Assembly: GCA_964644695.1 (NCBI GenBank)
Contig: CAZXWN010000018.1
Location: 1 to 38,373 of the forward strand
Origin: CAZXWN01 sp964644695 [NCBI: uncultured bacterium]
GTDB lineage: Bacteria; UBP4; UBA4092
DNA length: 38,373 bases
Direction of reading: 5' to 3'
This document shows positions 1-6,826 of this stretch, one piece after another. How positions within the stretch are numbered: the first letter of the stretch is position 1; each line of letters opens with the position of its first letter. The notes beneath the pieces are model-generated. The model was not told the origin of the DNA, ran no database searches, and saw only the letters and a program-made list of their open reading frames with translations. The translations under genes and the position numbers were made by a program.

Positions 1-453
1 CTTCTGGAAACCAATCTGGATGATGTGAACCCCCAGACTTATGACCTGGTGATGGAACGGTTATTTGAGGCCGGAGCATTGGATGTCTTCCTGACTCCCA
101 TTCAAATGAAAAAAAACCGGCCGGGGATATTACTCTCTGTCTTATGTAATCCGGGAGATACAAAAGCTCTGGAATCCATCATGTTCCGGGAAACGGGGAC
201 TTTCGGGATTCGGTCCACGACTCTGACTCGGACGATTCTGAATCGGGAATTCAAAACAGTCACTACGCCCTATGGAGATATCCGAATCAAAATAGGATCC
301 AGAGGAAACGAAGTCATCGTCACCTCGCCCGAATATGAGGACTGTAAACAGGCGGCACTTGAAAACGGCGTTTCATTAGACCAGGTCAGACAGGCCGCAC
401 TTCAGGCTTATCGTAGATGGGTCGATGGCACCACCAAAGGATGCGGCTGTTAA
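1..453 (+). CDS. larC: LarC nickel-pincer cofactor protein, C-terminal part (5' truncated by window edge)
   Basis: The reading frame is open from base 1 and ends in TAA at 451-453, so only the last 150 residues or so are present. The segment carries features of the DUF111/LarC family: an ETNLDDVNPQ start, a GALDVFLTPIQMKKNRPG stretch, a TGTFGIR element and a Cys-rich GCGC tail. In characterised systems LarC is the CTP-dependent nickel insertase that completes the nickel-pincer nucleotide cofactor of lactate racemase and related epimerases, acting in the cytoplasm. The GTG at 25 is internal and is not the start. No larA, larB or larE is visible, but upstream sequence is missing. Many LarC homologues occur without lactate racemase, so the client enzyme is unknown. 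Confidence 0.85.
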   Translation, partial: LLETNLDDVNPQTYDLVMERLFEAGALDVFLTPIQMKKNRPGILLSVLCNPGDTKALESIMFRETGTFGIRSTTLTRTILNREFKTVTTPYGDIRIKIGSRGNEVIVTSPEYEDCKQAALENGVSLDQVRQAALQAYRRWVDGTTKGCGC

Positions 454-607
454 TTACAAAAAATATATAAAATTGTACTTCGTACTTTTCTAGCAACGAA
501 TTAACATCTCTAGCCAACAAAACAGAAATATACGGTCAAAGAGTTAATCCAAATTATTAACGACCGGCTACAGGTAAGAGAGTAAACTTATAAATTGGTG
601 GGGGTGG

Positions 608-629
608 CAGAGTAAGAAGTCTTACTCTG
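608..629. repeat. Perfect hairpin (CAGAGTAAG / CTTACTCTG)
   Basis: Two 9-base arms at 608-616 and 621-629 are perfectly complementary around a 4-base AAGT loop. No T-run follows on either strand, so a classical Rho-independent terminator is not obvious. It lies 25 bases beyond the stop of the candidate minus-strand peptide gene at 655-741 and could end or stabilise that transcript. Confidence 0.6.
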
Positions 630-654
630 GGGCTATTTGTCTGTCTTTATAGTA

Positions 655-741
655 TTAGTTGCTTGTTGCTAATATAATGAGTGCACACCTAATCCCCACA
701 AATAAGCCCGCACACCCACTGTTCATTATTAATGTTTGCAT
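655..741 (-). CDS. Candidate small hydrophobic peptide (28 aa)
   Basis: A minus-strand frame starts at ATG 741 and ends in TAA at 655-657. Its main support is a strong Shine-Dalgarno sequence, GGGAGGA, about six bases upstream of the ATG in otherwise AT-rich DNA. The product begins MQTLIMNSG, has a hydrophobic centre containing two cysteines (CAGLFVGIRCALIILA) and ends in TSN. That would suit a membrane-inserting or secreted peptide, but I recognise no family. The same frame is open upstream to 837, with no ribosome binding site there. A hairpin follows at 608-629. It may equally be a chance frame, because such short frames are common in AT-rich gaps. Confidence 0.3.
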   Translation of the reverse strand: MQTLIMNSGCAGLFVGIRCALIILATSN

Positions 742-989
742 TGTTGCTCCTCCCAGCTGATTTAAGATGGATATTACAGTTAAAACATCCTTCATATACA
801 GCAAAAAGAGATTGTCGTGCAACATTACAATTAACAACCAAACAACTACATAACAGCTTTTCTTATACTACCATACTATTAAATCCTCGTAATTGATTAA
901 AGCAAAACACCAAGCATACATGTTCACACTTTATACAATTTCTCATCCTTGACTAAGTAGCTCACTCCGGCTCCTGCAACGAAGCATAT

Positions 990-1024
990 ACGGAGGTGGT
1001 CCGAGCAGGTCCGTGGATGATTCG
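990..1024 (+). repeat. Dispersed palindromic repeat, copy 1 (degenerate)
   Basis: These 35 bases match the reverse complement of 12982-13016 at 32 of 35 positions and end in GTCCGTGGATGATTCG. In the second copy the core forms a 9-bp stem (ATCCACGGA / TCCGTGGAT). Here the left arm has changed to ATATACGGA, so only the inner five pairs (ACGGA/TCCGT) remain fully paired. Both copies are intergenic. I read it as a REP-like dispersed element, not a gene-specific regulatory site. Confidence 0.6.
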
Positions 1025-1140
1025 TTATGAAAAAGATTTTGGAGGAAAATCGGAAGATTTATTTACGGAAAGATAAATCATTGAGTATCATTAAAAGAAG
1101 GATTATTCTTAATAATTAAGATAATCAGAAAGTAGATACC

Positions 1141-1425
1141 ATGGCCGATACCGTTATTGAATTAAAGTTACAACCCCGATCCAGTACCAATGAAATTATT
1201 GGATTTCGGAATAACATCCTCTGGGCAAAGACCACCGCTCCACCCGTGGACTTTGAAGCTAATTCCAAGCTACTGAAGATGTTATCCAAGGCACTGGATG
1301 TTCCGAAAATGGACATCACCATCATTAAAGGACTCCGGAATAAATATAAAGTCATCAAAATAACCGGACTGTCTCGTGATGAAGTGATAGCAAAATTAAC
1401 TCCCCCGGAGGAGAAGCCGGAATGA
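1141..1425 (+). CDS. UPF0235 / DUF167 (YggU-like) family protein
   Basis: The 94-aa product matches the small DUF167 fold along its whole length: an N-terminal strand 'LKLQPRSSTNEIIGF', the hallmark 'TTAPPVDFEANSKLLKMLSKALDVPK', then 'ITIIKGLRNKYKVIKI'. Family members are usually 75-110 aa. Structures of homologues exist, but no biochemical role is established. Its stop overlaps the punA start in an ATGA arrangement, so the two are translationally coupled and this is the first gene of a UPF0235-punA-deoB operon. The start is the first ATG; no strong Shine-Dalgarno precedes it (only AGAAAG about nine bases upstream). A 90-base minus-strand frame over its 5' half is only a shadow. Confidence 0.85.
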   Translation: MADTVIELKLQPRSSTNEIIGFRNNILWAKTTAPPVDFEANSKLLKMLSKALDVPKMDITIIKGLRNKYKVIKITGLSRDEVIAKLTPPEEKPE

Positions 1426-2270
1426 ATGACACCCTGTTAATGGTCAATCGCCGCCAGGTGCAGGAAACCGCCGCCTGGTTAGAAAAAAAATTGCCCGTCA
1501 TTCCTCATACTGCTATTATGCTCGGTTCCGGTCTGGGAAACCTGACCACCTATTTTGAAAAACCAGAACCTGTTTCCTACATTGATGTCCCCAATCTCCC
1601 GACATCCACCGTCATGGGACATAAAGGTGAAATGGTTTTTGGATACGCCGAAGACAAACCCGTTCTGGCATTCCGCGGCCGCTGGCATTTTTATGAAGGG
1701 TATCTGATGTCCCAGGTAACCTTTTATGTCCGGGTCCTGAGAGAACTGGGAATCCGGAATCTGGTGGTGACAAACGCCGCCGGAGGTTTGGGACAGGGAT
1801 TTCGGGCCGGCGACATTATGCTGATTCAGGACCATATCAATATGATGGGGACCAATCCCCTCCTGGGTCCTAACGATGAATATTTCGGTCCCCGATTTGT
1901 CAGTATGAGTAATGCCTATGATCATAAATTACGGCAGCTTGCAGAAGAAACCGCCTCCCGTCTGAATATTCCCCTCCAGAAAGGGGTTTATCTGGCGGTA
2001 TCCGGCCCAACCTATGAGACCCATGCCGAAGTCAAAATGTTCAAAATCCTGGGTGCGGATGCAGTAGGGATGTCCACCATCCCGGAAGTCATTGTCGCCA
2101 ATCAGTGCGGCATGAAAGTCCTTGGATTCTCCGCCATCACCAATGTGATCAATCCGGGAGACACCTCTCCTGTTACCCATGAAGAAGTTCTCGAAGCCGG
2201 ACAAAGAATGGAATCCCGGTTCTGTACCTTGATTATGGAAATTTTAAAGAATATACCAAAAGGGGAATAA
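1422..2270 (+). CDS. punA: Purine nucleoside phosphorylase (trimeric, class II)
   Basis: The enzyme splits purine (deoxy)nucleosides with phosphate into the free base and (deoxy)ribose 1-phosphate in the cytoplasm. The 282-aa length is typical of the trimeric PNP/MTAP superfamily. Visible signatures are the phosphate-binding GSGLGN (residues 35-40), GHKGEMVFG (66-74), GRWHFYEGY (86-94), VTNAAGGL (116-123) and GPTYET (195-200). Glu199 and Asn241 (FSAITN) correspond to the purine-contacting pair of 6-oxopurine-specific enzymes, so inosine and guanosine are the likely substrates. The start overlaps the UPF0235 stop by four bases, with GGAGGAG ending eight bases upstream. The next gene, deoB, handles the sugar phosphate product. 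Confidence 0.93.
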   Translation: MNDTLLMVNRRQVQETAAWLEKKLPVIPHTAIMLGSGLGNLTTYFEKPEPVSYIDVPNLPTSTVMGHKGEMVFGYAEDKPVLAFRGRWHFYEGYLMSQVTFYVRVLRELGIRNLVVTNAAGGLGQGFRAGDIMLIQDHINMMGTNPLLGPNDEYFGPRFVSMSNAYDHKLRQLAEETASRLNIPLQKGVYLAVSGPTYETHAEVKMFKILGADAVGMSTIPEVIVANQCGMKVLGFSAITNVINPGDTSPVTHEEVLEAGQRMESRFCTLIMEILKNIPKGE

Positions 2271-2273
2271 ACT

Positions 2274-3461
2274 ATGACCACCACCCAAATCAACCGTGCT
2301 GTTATTATTGTTCTGGATGCTGTCGGTATCGGGGAAATGCCTGATGCCGCCCAATTCGGTGACCAGGGAAGTAATACCCTCGTCAATACAGCACGCGCCG
2401 TGGGTGGACTCCGCCTCCCGACTCTGGAAAAAATGGGGCTGGGGAAAATCACACCGATTGAAGGAATGTGTCCCTGTGCCCATGTCCTCGGGAACTATGG
2501 GAAAATGGCCGAACTCTCTGGAGGAAAAGACACCACCAACGGCCACTGGGAAATTGCCGGACTTCCAACTCCGACAGCCTTCCCCACTTATCCCAACGGA
2601 TTCCCCATGGACATCATCACCCCCTTTGTTCAAAAAACGGGACGAGGGATACTGGGGAATAAACCTGCTTCCGGGACTGCCATTATTGAAGAACTGGGGG
2701 AACAACATCTCCGGACGGGTGATTTGATTGTCTATACCTCCGCAGACAGTGTCTTCCAGATTGCCGCCCATGAAGATATCGTACCGATTGAAGAATTGTA
2801 CCGGTATTGCCAGATAGCCCGTGAGTTACTGACAGGGCCTCATGCCGTCGGTCGAGTGATTGCCCGACCTTTCATCGGGACACCGGGGCAGTTCAAACGT
2901 ACGGAACGCCGGCATGATTTCTCGCTCGAACCTACCGGACCCACCCTGTTGACTCGATTAAAAGAAGCCGGGTATCCAGTGATTGGTGTCGGTAAAATCG
3001 AAGATATCTTTGCGGGTGTCGGAATCACCAAAGCCGTTCATTCAAAAGGAAATCCTGCCTGTATCACCGCCACAATTCAGGAAATGCTCACCCCCGGCAA
3101 CGGATTGATATTCACCAATCTGGTTGATACGGACATGATTTATGGACACCGTAATGACCCGGTGGGATTTGCCCGGTCACTGGCAGAGTTTGATGAGGCT
3201 CTCCCTCGAATCATGGCCAACCTCGGTCAGGATGACCTGCTCATTATTACCGCTGACCATGGGTGTGACCCCACCACCCCCAGCACGGACCATTCACGGG
3301 AATATGTCCCTCTGTTAGTGTATGGACCGGGATTAAATCAGAATGTAAACCTGGGGACTCGGTCGTCCTTTGCGGATATTACAGCCACCCTGTTAGAAGG
3401 ATTCGGTCTGGGGACCTGGCCGGTAGGAACTTCTTTCTGGACTGAATTAACGAAGAAATAA
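2274..3461 (+). CDS. deoB: Phosphopentomutase
   Basis: DeoB interconverts (deoxy)ribose 1-phosphate and 5-phosphate, linking PunA to DeoC and central metabolism. The 395-aa protein has the alkaline-phosphatase-superfamily layout of bacterial phosphopentomutases. It shows an N-terminal metal-binding '[15 protein letters not shown]' (Asp15), '[12 protein letters not shown]' (85-96) with the threonine that is phosphorylated in characterised homologues, '[19 protein letters not shown]', and the C-terminal metal-binding '[19 protein letters not shown]'. Two manganese ions are expected. It starts three bases after the punA stop, with AAAAGGGGAA upstream, so it is clearly in the same operon. The convergent polysaccharide operon ends 73 bases downstream. 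Confidence 0.95.
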   Translation: MTTTQINRAVIIVLDAVGIGEMPDAAQFGDQGSNTLVNTARAVGGLRLPTLEKMGLGKITPIEGMCPCAHVLGNYGKMAELSGGKDTTNGHWEIAGLPTPTAFPTYPNGFPMDIITPFVQKTGRGILGNKPASGTAIIEELGEQHLRTGDLIVYTSADSVFQIAAHEDIVPIEELYRYCQIARELLTGPHAVGRVIARPFIGTPGQFKRTERRHDFSLEPTGPTLLTRLKEAGYPVIGVGKIEDIFAGVGITKAVHSKGNPACITATIQEMLTPGNGLIFTNLVDTDMIYGHRNDPVGFARSLAEFDEALPRIMANLGQDDLLIITADHGCDPTTPSTDHSREYVPLLVYGPGLNQNVNLGTRSSFADITATLLEGFGLGTWPVGTSFWTELTKK

Positions 3462-3499
3462 ATCAGATATTTCCGTGCAGGGATTCTCTATTGAAGGTG

Positions 3500-3517
3500 A
3501 TGGAGATGTTTCTCCAT
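3500..3517. terminator. Small hairpin between convergent operons
   Basis: ATGGAGA / TCTCCAT form a perfect 7-bp stem with a TGTT loop in the 73-base gap between deoB and the convergent glycosyltransferase operon. There is no T-run on either side, so it is a weak candidate for a bidirectional terminator. Confidence 0.4.
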
Positions 3518-3534
3518 GAGAGTACGCATTGAGA

Positions 3535-4680
3535 TTACTTGTTCTTGATTTCAAACAGACTCGTCATCTTTCTGCTGGCCATCATAAATACAAAATTCAA
3601 AACAGCCGCCGTCACCACAACGGTCCGGCCCAAATCCAGCCCCTTCATCAGAAACGCCGCTGAGGCTGAAATCATCAGCCCTAGAAATGAGGCTTTTAAT
3701 ATGGCATAGGTTTCCTGATATTCATTGAGAGGTTTCTTACGATGATACAATCCGAACCAGGCGGAACAGAATATCCAGAGCAGAACGATGACTGGGAAAG
3801 CTATCACATAAGGTTTGAGGTCGTTGATAGGACCCATCCAGTCGCTTAATGAATAACGAAGTCCATAAGCCGCAAACCATGCACTGGTGGCGGCGATAAT
3901 ATCGATGAATACAAGGGCAATGACTCTCATAATAAACAATATGTTTCCAATCAGATAGCGTTTCCACATCCGTCCCGGTTCCAGGATGAGGCGATACAAC
4001 CACTCCAGGCCATTGGACCGCATCCAATAAGGTGCCCGGCTTACTTTTCCTGCATAATATTCAAATAACGCACCTACCCCCCAGGCAACAGGAACATTCA
4101 GTTCCTGAAGGTGTTCCCTCAACCATTTTTCCTGTTGTGGAACTCCCATTCCCACCAGAAGGATTTCAGGCCGTTTCTCTTGTATATCCTTGATGATATC
4201 CTTTTCTTCCTCAGGTGTAAAATATCCATTCCGAATCCCGGCGACTTTTAAATCCGGCACTTGTTCCTGAATCATCTCAACACACCGCCGGGCAATGTCC
4301 GACTCTGAACCCAGGAAGTAAACGGAATATCCTTTTTCATAACACCAGCGGCAAAACGGTATCAGGAAATCGCCGATATTCACTCGTTCCGGGATGGGAT
4401 GATGGGTCAGATGAGAGGCCCACACAACGCCCATGCCATCCGCATAAACCAAATCGGATTGTTTGATGATGGCTCGATACTCATCATCATCAAATGAACG
4501 GTTGATACAATGGGCATTCAAATAGAGTATCTGGTGGGGCTTTCCAGATTTAACATAGGATTCCACACGGTCCATGACCTGACCCGTAGTGATCCGGTCA
4601 ATCGGTAAACCGAACATGGAACAGATGAGACGAGATTCTCCCGGGTGTCCCGGAAGGCTATGTGTGGTTACCGGTGCCAT
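3535..4680 (-). CDS. WecG/TagA/CpsF-family glycosyltransferase fused to a C-terminal membrane module
   Basis: Residues 22-246 form a complete GT26 (WecG/TagA) domain: 'YADGMGVVWASHL', 'ERVNIGDFLIP', 'YFLGSESD', 'VGMGVPQQEKW' and 'RSNGLEWLYRLILEPGRMWKRYL'. Such enzymes add an N-acetylhexosamine-type sugar to a polyprenyl-diphosphate-linked acceptor at the inner membrane face. About 135 further residues contain four hydrophobic segments (about 252-278, 291-308, 326-345 and 350-368) with a 'SAWFGLYHRKKPLNEYQE' loop. This resembles the N-terminal membrane region of polyprenyl glycosylphosphotransferases, without their catalytic domain. The frame is open up to 4866, but that part lies inside the upstream GT2 gene, so I start at ATG 4680 (13-base overlap, GGAG just upstream); ATG 4617 is an alternative. 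Last gene of its operon. Confidence 0.83.
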   Translation of the reverse strand: MAPVTTHSLPGHPGESRLICSMFGLPIDRITTGQVMDRVESYVKSGKPHQILYLNAHCINRSFDDDEYRAIIKQSDLVYADGMGVVWASHLTHHPIPERVNIGDFLIPFCRWCYEKGYSVYFLGSESDIARRCVEMIQEQVPDLKVAGIRNGYFTPEEEKDIIKDIQEKRPEILLVGMGVPQQEKWLREHLQELNVPVAWGVGALFEYYAGKVSRAPYWMRSNGLEWLYRLILEPGRMWKRYLIGNILFIMRVIALVFIDIIAATSAWFAAYGLRYSLSDWMGPINDLKPYVIAFPVIVLLWIFCSAWFGLYHRKKPLNEYQETYAILKASFLGLMISASAAFLMKGLDLGRTVVVTAAVLNFVFMMASRKMTSLFEIKNK

Positions 4681-5507
4681 ATACTCCGCATATCTGCATA
4701 GATTGAGTAAAATCCTAACGCGAAATCCAAACCCAGTAAAGAAAACCGGAAATGAATCAAATCCTGTAATGTATATTTTGTCATCCGAATCAGATTCCGT
4801 CCCTGATTTTTCATGATTTCCCAGGGTGTTATGGGTCCATGAACTCCCAGCGAAGTCCAGCGCCATCGGGTCCGAATCACGGTATAAGCAGTGTCTTTCC
4901 TTAAATGATAGACCTTTGCCTTCGGTTCATACACTAAATCAAATCCAGCCGCCCTTAATCTGCGGGAGATATCCAGGTCTTCATAATTCGTTCGGTATTT
5001 GTCGAGATACCCACCCACAGCCATCAGGGCACTCCGGCGAAACACCGCGCTGTGTCCATACAACCATTGAGGGTTTCGGATGGGAAGTGCACCCCAGTGC
5101 TGTTTCATATGGATGACTCGCCAATAATCCGGGATAGTCTCTCTGTTGGATTCAATCAACATACTGCCCACACCGGCAATCTTTCCCTCAAGCATGTTAT
5201 CCATGAGCCGTTCTAACCAATCAGGTTCCGCCACACAATCCGAATCAATATTGGCGATAAATTCTGTCGTAATGTTTTTGAGTGCCGTATTCCGCGCTAC
5301 CCCCAGCCCCTTATTTTCCTCATGTTCGATGATCCGGACCTGGGGATATTTCCTGACTCTGTCCATGGAATCATCCGTAGAACCGTCATTGATGACCAGG
5401 ATTTCTTTAACGGGAAAGGTTTGGGCTAACAGGCTTTTTATACAACGGTCAATATGAGCCGCTGCGTTATAACAGGGAACATAAATGGTGACTTCTCTCT
5501 GACTCAT
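4668..5507 (-). CDS. Glycosyltransferase family 2
   Basis: This 279-aa enzyme has the GT-A fold signature of family 2: 'VTIYVPCYNAAAHIDRCIKSLLAQ', 'EILVINDGSTDDS', the nucleotide-sugar site 'GVARNTALKNITTEFIANIDSDC' with a DSD metal-binding motif, and the acceptor-side 'GGYLDKYRTNYEDLDISRRLRAAG' in which ED is the usual catalytic-base region. It should transfer a sugar from a nucleotide donor to a glycan on the cytoplasmic face. The C-terminal stretch after about residue 215 is amphipathic and may touch the membrane. Its start overlaps the upstream GT4 stop by four bases and its end overlaps the WecG-type gene by 13, so the three are tightly coupled. Donor and acceptor cannot be inferred. Confidence 0.9.
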   Translation of the reverse strand: MSQREVTIYVPCYNAAAHIDRCIKSLLAQTFPVKEILVINDGSTDDSMDRVRKYPQVRIIEHEENKGLGVARNTALKNITTEFIANIDSDCVAEPDWLERLMDNMLEGKIAGVGSMLIESNRETIPDYWRVIHMKQHWGALPIRNPQWLYGHSAVFRRSALMAVGGYLDKYRTNYEDLDISRRLRAAGFDLVYEPKAKVYHLRKDTAYTVIRTRWRWTSLGVHGPITPWEIMKNQGRNLIRMTKYTLQDLIHFRFSLLGLDFALGFYSIYADMRSIWHR

Positions 5508-6664
5508 CGGGGGTTCTCCGTCAGAGTATGATAGGCGTTCAGAAACAGGTCCGCTAATGACGACCAGTTATAGGTCTTCTCCGCCTGTTGCCGGGCAGTG
5601 ATTCTCATTTGGGTCATGCGGTCAGGCTGCGCCAACAGTTGAATCAAGGCCTGTGCTATTGCTTCTGAATTTCCGGGAGGGACCACAACTCCGGCATCTC
5701 CTACCATGAGGGGCACATCACCTACATCAGACGCAACAATGGGTTTACCCGCCGCCAGGTACTCAGCGATTTTCAGGGGACTCTTACACCGGGTCAATTC
5801 GTTATCTTCGAAACAGGCCACACAAATATCCGCCATCCCGACATAATCGGGAATCTCTTCATGGAGAACATAGTTCGTAAAATAAACCTGTTTATGAATA
5901 CCTAATGTTTCGGAAAGTTTCTGGAGTTCCGGTAATCGGTGTCCACCCCCTACCACCAGGAACCGACATCCGGGATAACCCGCCAATACGGCAGGTGCCG
6001 CCTGCAGCAACAATTCAGCATAACTGCCTTCTTCAAGCTGCCCCATGTATAAAATAACCGGACCGGGTAAATCATATTTCGCGCGCAGGTTTTCACCGCG
6101 GCGCTCCGGCTTAAATCGTTCCAGGTTTGCACCAACGGGGGCCATGTGCATCCGGTCCTTCACACCGCCTCGGGTCAAGGTCATTTCTTCCACATACCGG
6201 GTGGAACAAGCCGTCCAATCAACCAGTGAGGGTAAGACCTTCTCATATTTATCAACCAGATTGTAAATAACCGGCGACTTTGTCCATTGCGGAACAAAGG
6301 CTATCTCCAAGTCATCCCAGTCATAAACAACAGGTTTCTTCTCCAGCCAGGAAGCCCACAACGCCAAAAGTGCAATCTCGGGGAAACACTTCTGGAAATG
6401 AATCACATCGCTGGTTCGGGCAAGCTGACGGATAATCTTCAGGTTACTGAAAAAGGCGGTCTTCTGGGAAGGAAGTTCAACGACTCGAACCCCATCAGGG
6501 TTCTTGGTTCGGATGAGAGGCAGATGTTTCCGGCGTTCATAGTTTGGGTAATAAGCCAGAGTGACTTCATGGCCTTTCCGGACAAACTGTTCAGACAGTT
6601 CAACCATTCGAACGGTACCGGCAATCGTAAAGATATCAAACCGATTCAAAAGAAGAATCTTCAC
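5504..6664 (-). CDS. Glycosyltransferase family 4
   Basis: A 386-aa GT-B glycosyltransferase. The N-terminal acceptor domain starts 'KILLLNRFDIFTIAGTVRMVELSEQFVRKGHEVTLAYY'. The C-terminal donor domain has 'GPVILYMGQLEEGSYAELLLQA', 'FLVVGGG', and the family's nucleotide-sugar site 'CKSPLKIAEYLAAGKPIVASDVGDVPLMV'. It is probably a retaining enzyme using a nucleotide sugar at the inner membrane face. The start codon is GTG; it overlaps the stop of a 47-aa membrane peptide gene as GTGA, and its own end overlaps the GT2 gene as ATGA. It is part of the radical SAM/peptide/GT4/GT2/WecG operon. Confidence 0.9.
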   Translation of the reverse strand: MKILLLNRFDIFTIAGTVRMVELSEQFVRKGHEVTLAYYPNYERRKHLPLIRTKNPDGVRVVELPSQKTAFFSNLKIIRQLARTSDVIHFQKCFPEIALLALWASWLEKKPVVYDWDDLEIAFVPQWTKSPVIYNLVDKYEKVLPSLVDWTACSTRYVEEMTLTRGGVKDRMHMAPVGANLERFKPERRGENLRAKYDLPGPVILYMGQLEEGSYAELLLQAAPAVLAGYPGCRFLVVGGGHRLPELQKLSETLGIHKQVYFTNYVLHEEIPDYVGMADICVACFEDNELTRCKSPLKIAEYLAAGKPIVASDVGDVPLMVGDAGVVVPPGNSEAIAQALIQLLAQPDRMTQMRITARQQAEKTYNWSSLADLFLNAYHTLTENPR

Positions 6665-6804
6665 GATTTCTTCTCCTGAAAAGTCTCTTTGAGTTTTGGC
6701 TGAATGATTTGTTTACCAAAGAGGGCAAGCAGGATAAAGCACCACCCGGTATATACAGTCAGGCTCATCAGCCGAAAAAGTTGCCGAATACGACTATGTC
6801 TCAT
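6661..6804 (-). CDS. Small single-pass membrane peptide (47 aa), operon-embedded
   Basis: A minus-strand frame from ATG 6804 to TGA 6661-6663 fills nearly all of the gap between the radical SAM gene and the GT4 gene. Its TGA overlaps the GTG start of GT4 (GTGA), the usual sign of a coupled gene in an operon. It lies 22 bases after the radical SAM stop. The product has a basic N-terminus (MRHSRIRQLFRLM), one hydrophobic segment of about 19 residues (VYTGWCFILLALFG within 14-31) and a charged tail (KQIIQPKLKETFQEKKS). The positive-inside rule is ambiguous because both ends are basic. No clear Shine-Dalgarno is present. I recognise no family; it is not DUF5989. It may be an accessory subunit for the membrane-bound glycan enzymes. 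Confidence 0.6.
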   Translation of the reverse strand: MRHSRIRQLFRLMSLTVYTGWCFILLALFGKQIIQPKLKETFQEKKS

Positions 6805-6826
6805 AGGTAGATAAACAGCCGAAGGA

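Larger units (their letters stand above)
454..1140. other. Long AT-rich intergenic region between larC and the punA operon
   Basis: This stretch of 687 bases holds no long gene. It contains a perfect 9-bp hairpin at 608-629, a candidate 28-aa peptide gene on the minus strand at 655-741, a degenerate copy of a dispersed palindromic repeat at 990-1024, and an imperfect inverted repeat centred on TTAATAATTAA at 1102-1125, directly upstream of the UPF0235 gene. The promoter of the downstream operon is probably in here, but I see no convincing -35/-10 pair. Confidence 0.7.

Noticed and set aside
1027-1119. 30-codon plus-strand frame between the palindromic repeat and the UPF0235 gene
   Set aside because: No Shine-Dalgarno, Lys/Ile/Asn-rich composition as expected of random AT-rich DNA, and it runs into the inverted repeat at 1102-1125.
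1479-1925. 148-codon minus-strand frame inside punA
   Set aside because: It lies fully antisense to a gene with conserved motifs; the translation has no recognisable domain and no ribosome binding site.
2244-2771. 175-codon minus-strand frame over the punA end and deoB
   Set aside because: Shadow of deoB codon structure; no domain and no start signals.
4681-4866. Extended N-terminus of the WecG-type gene
   Set aside because: This stretch lies wholly inside the GT2 gene, has no family similarity, and the GT26 domain is complete from ATG 4680.
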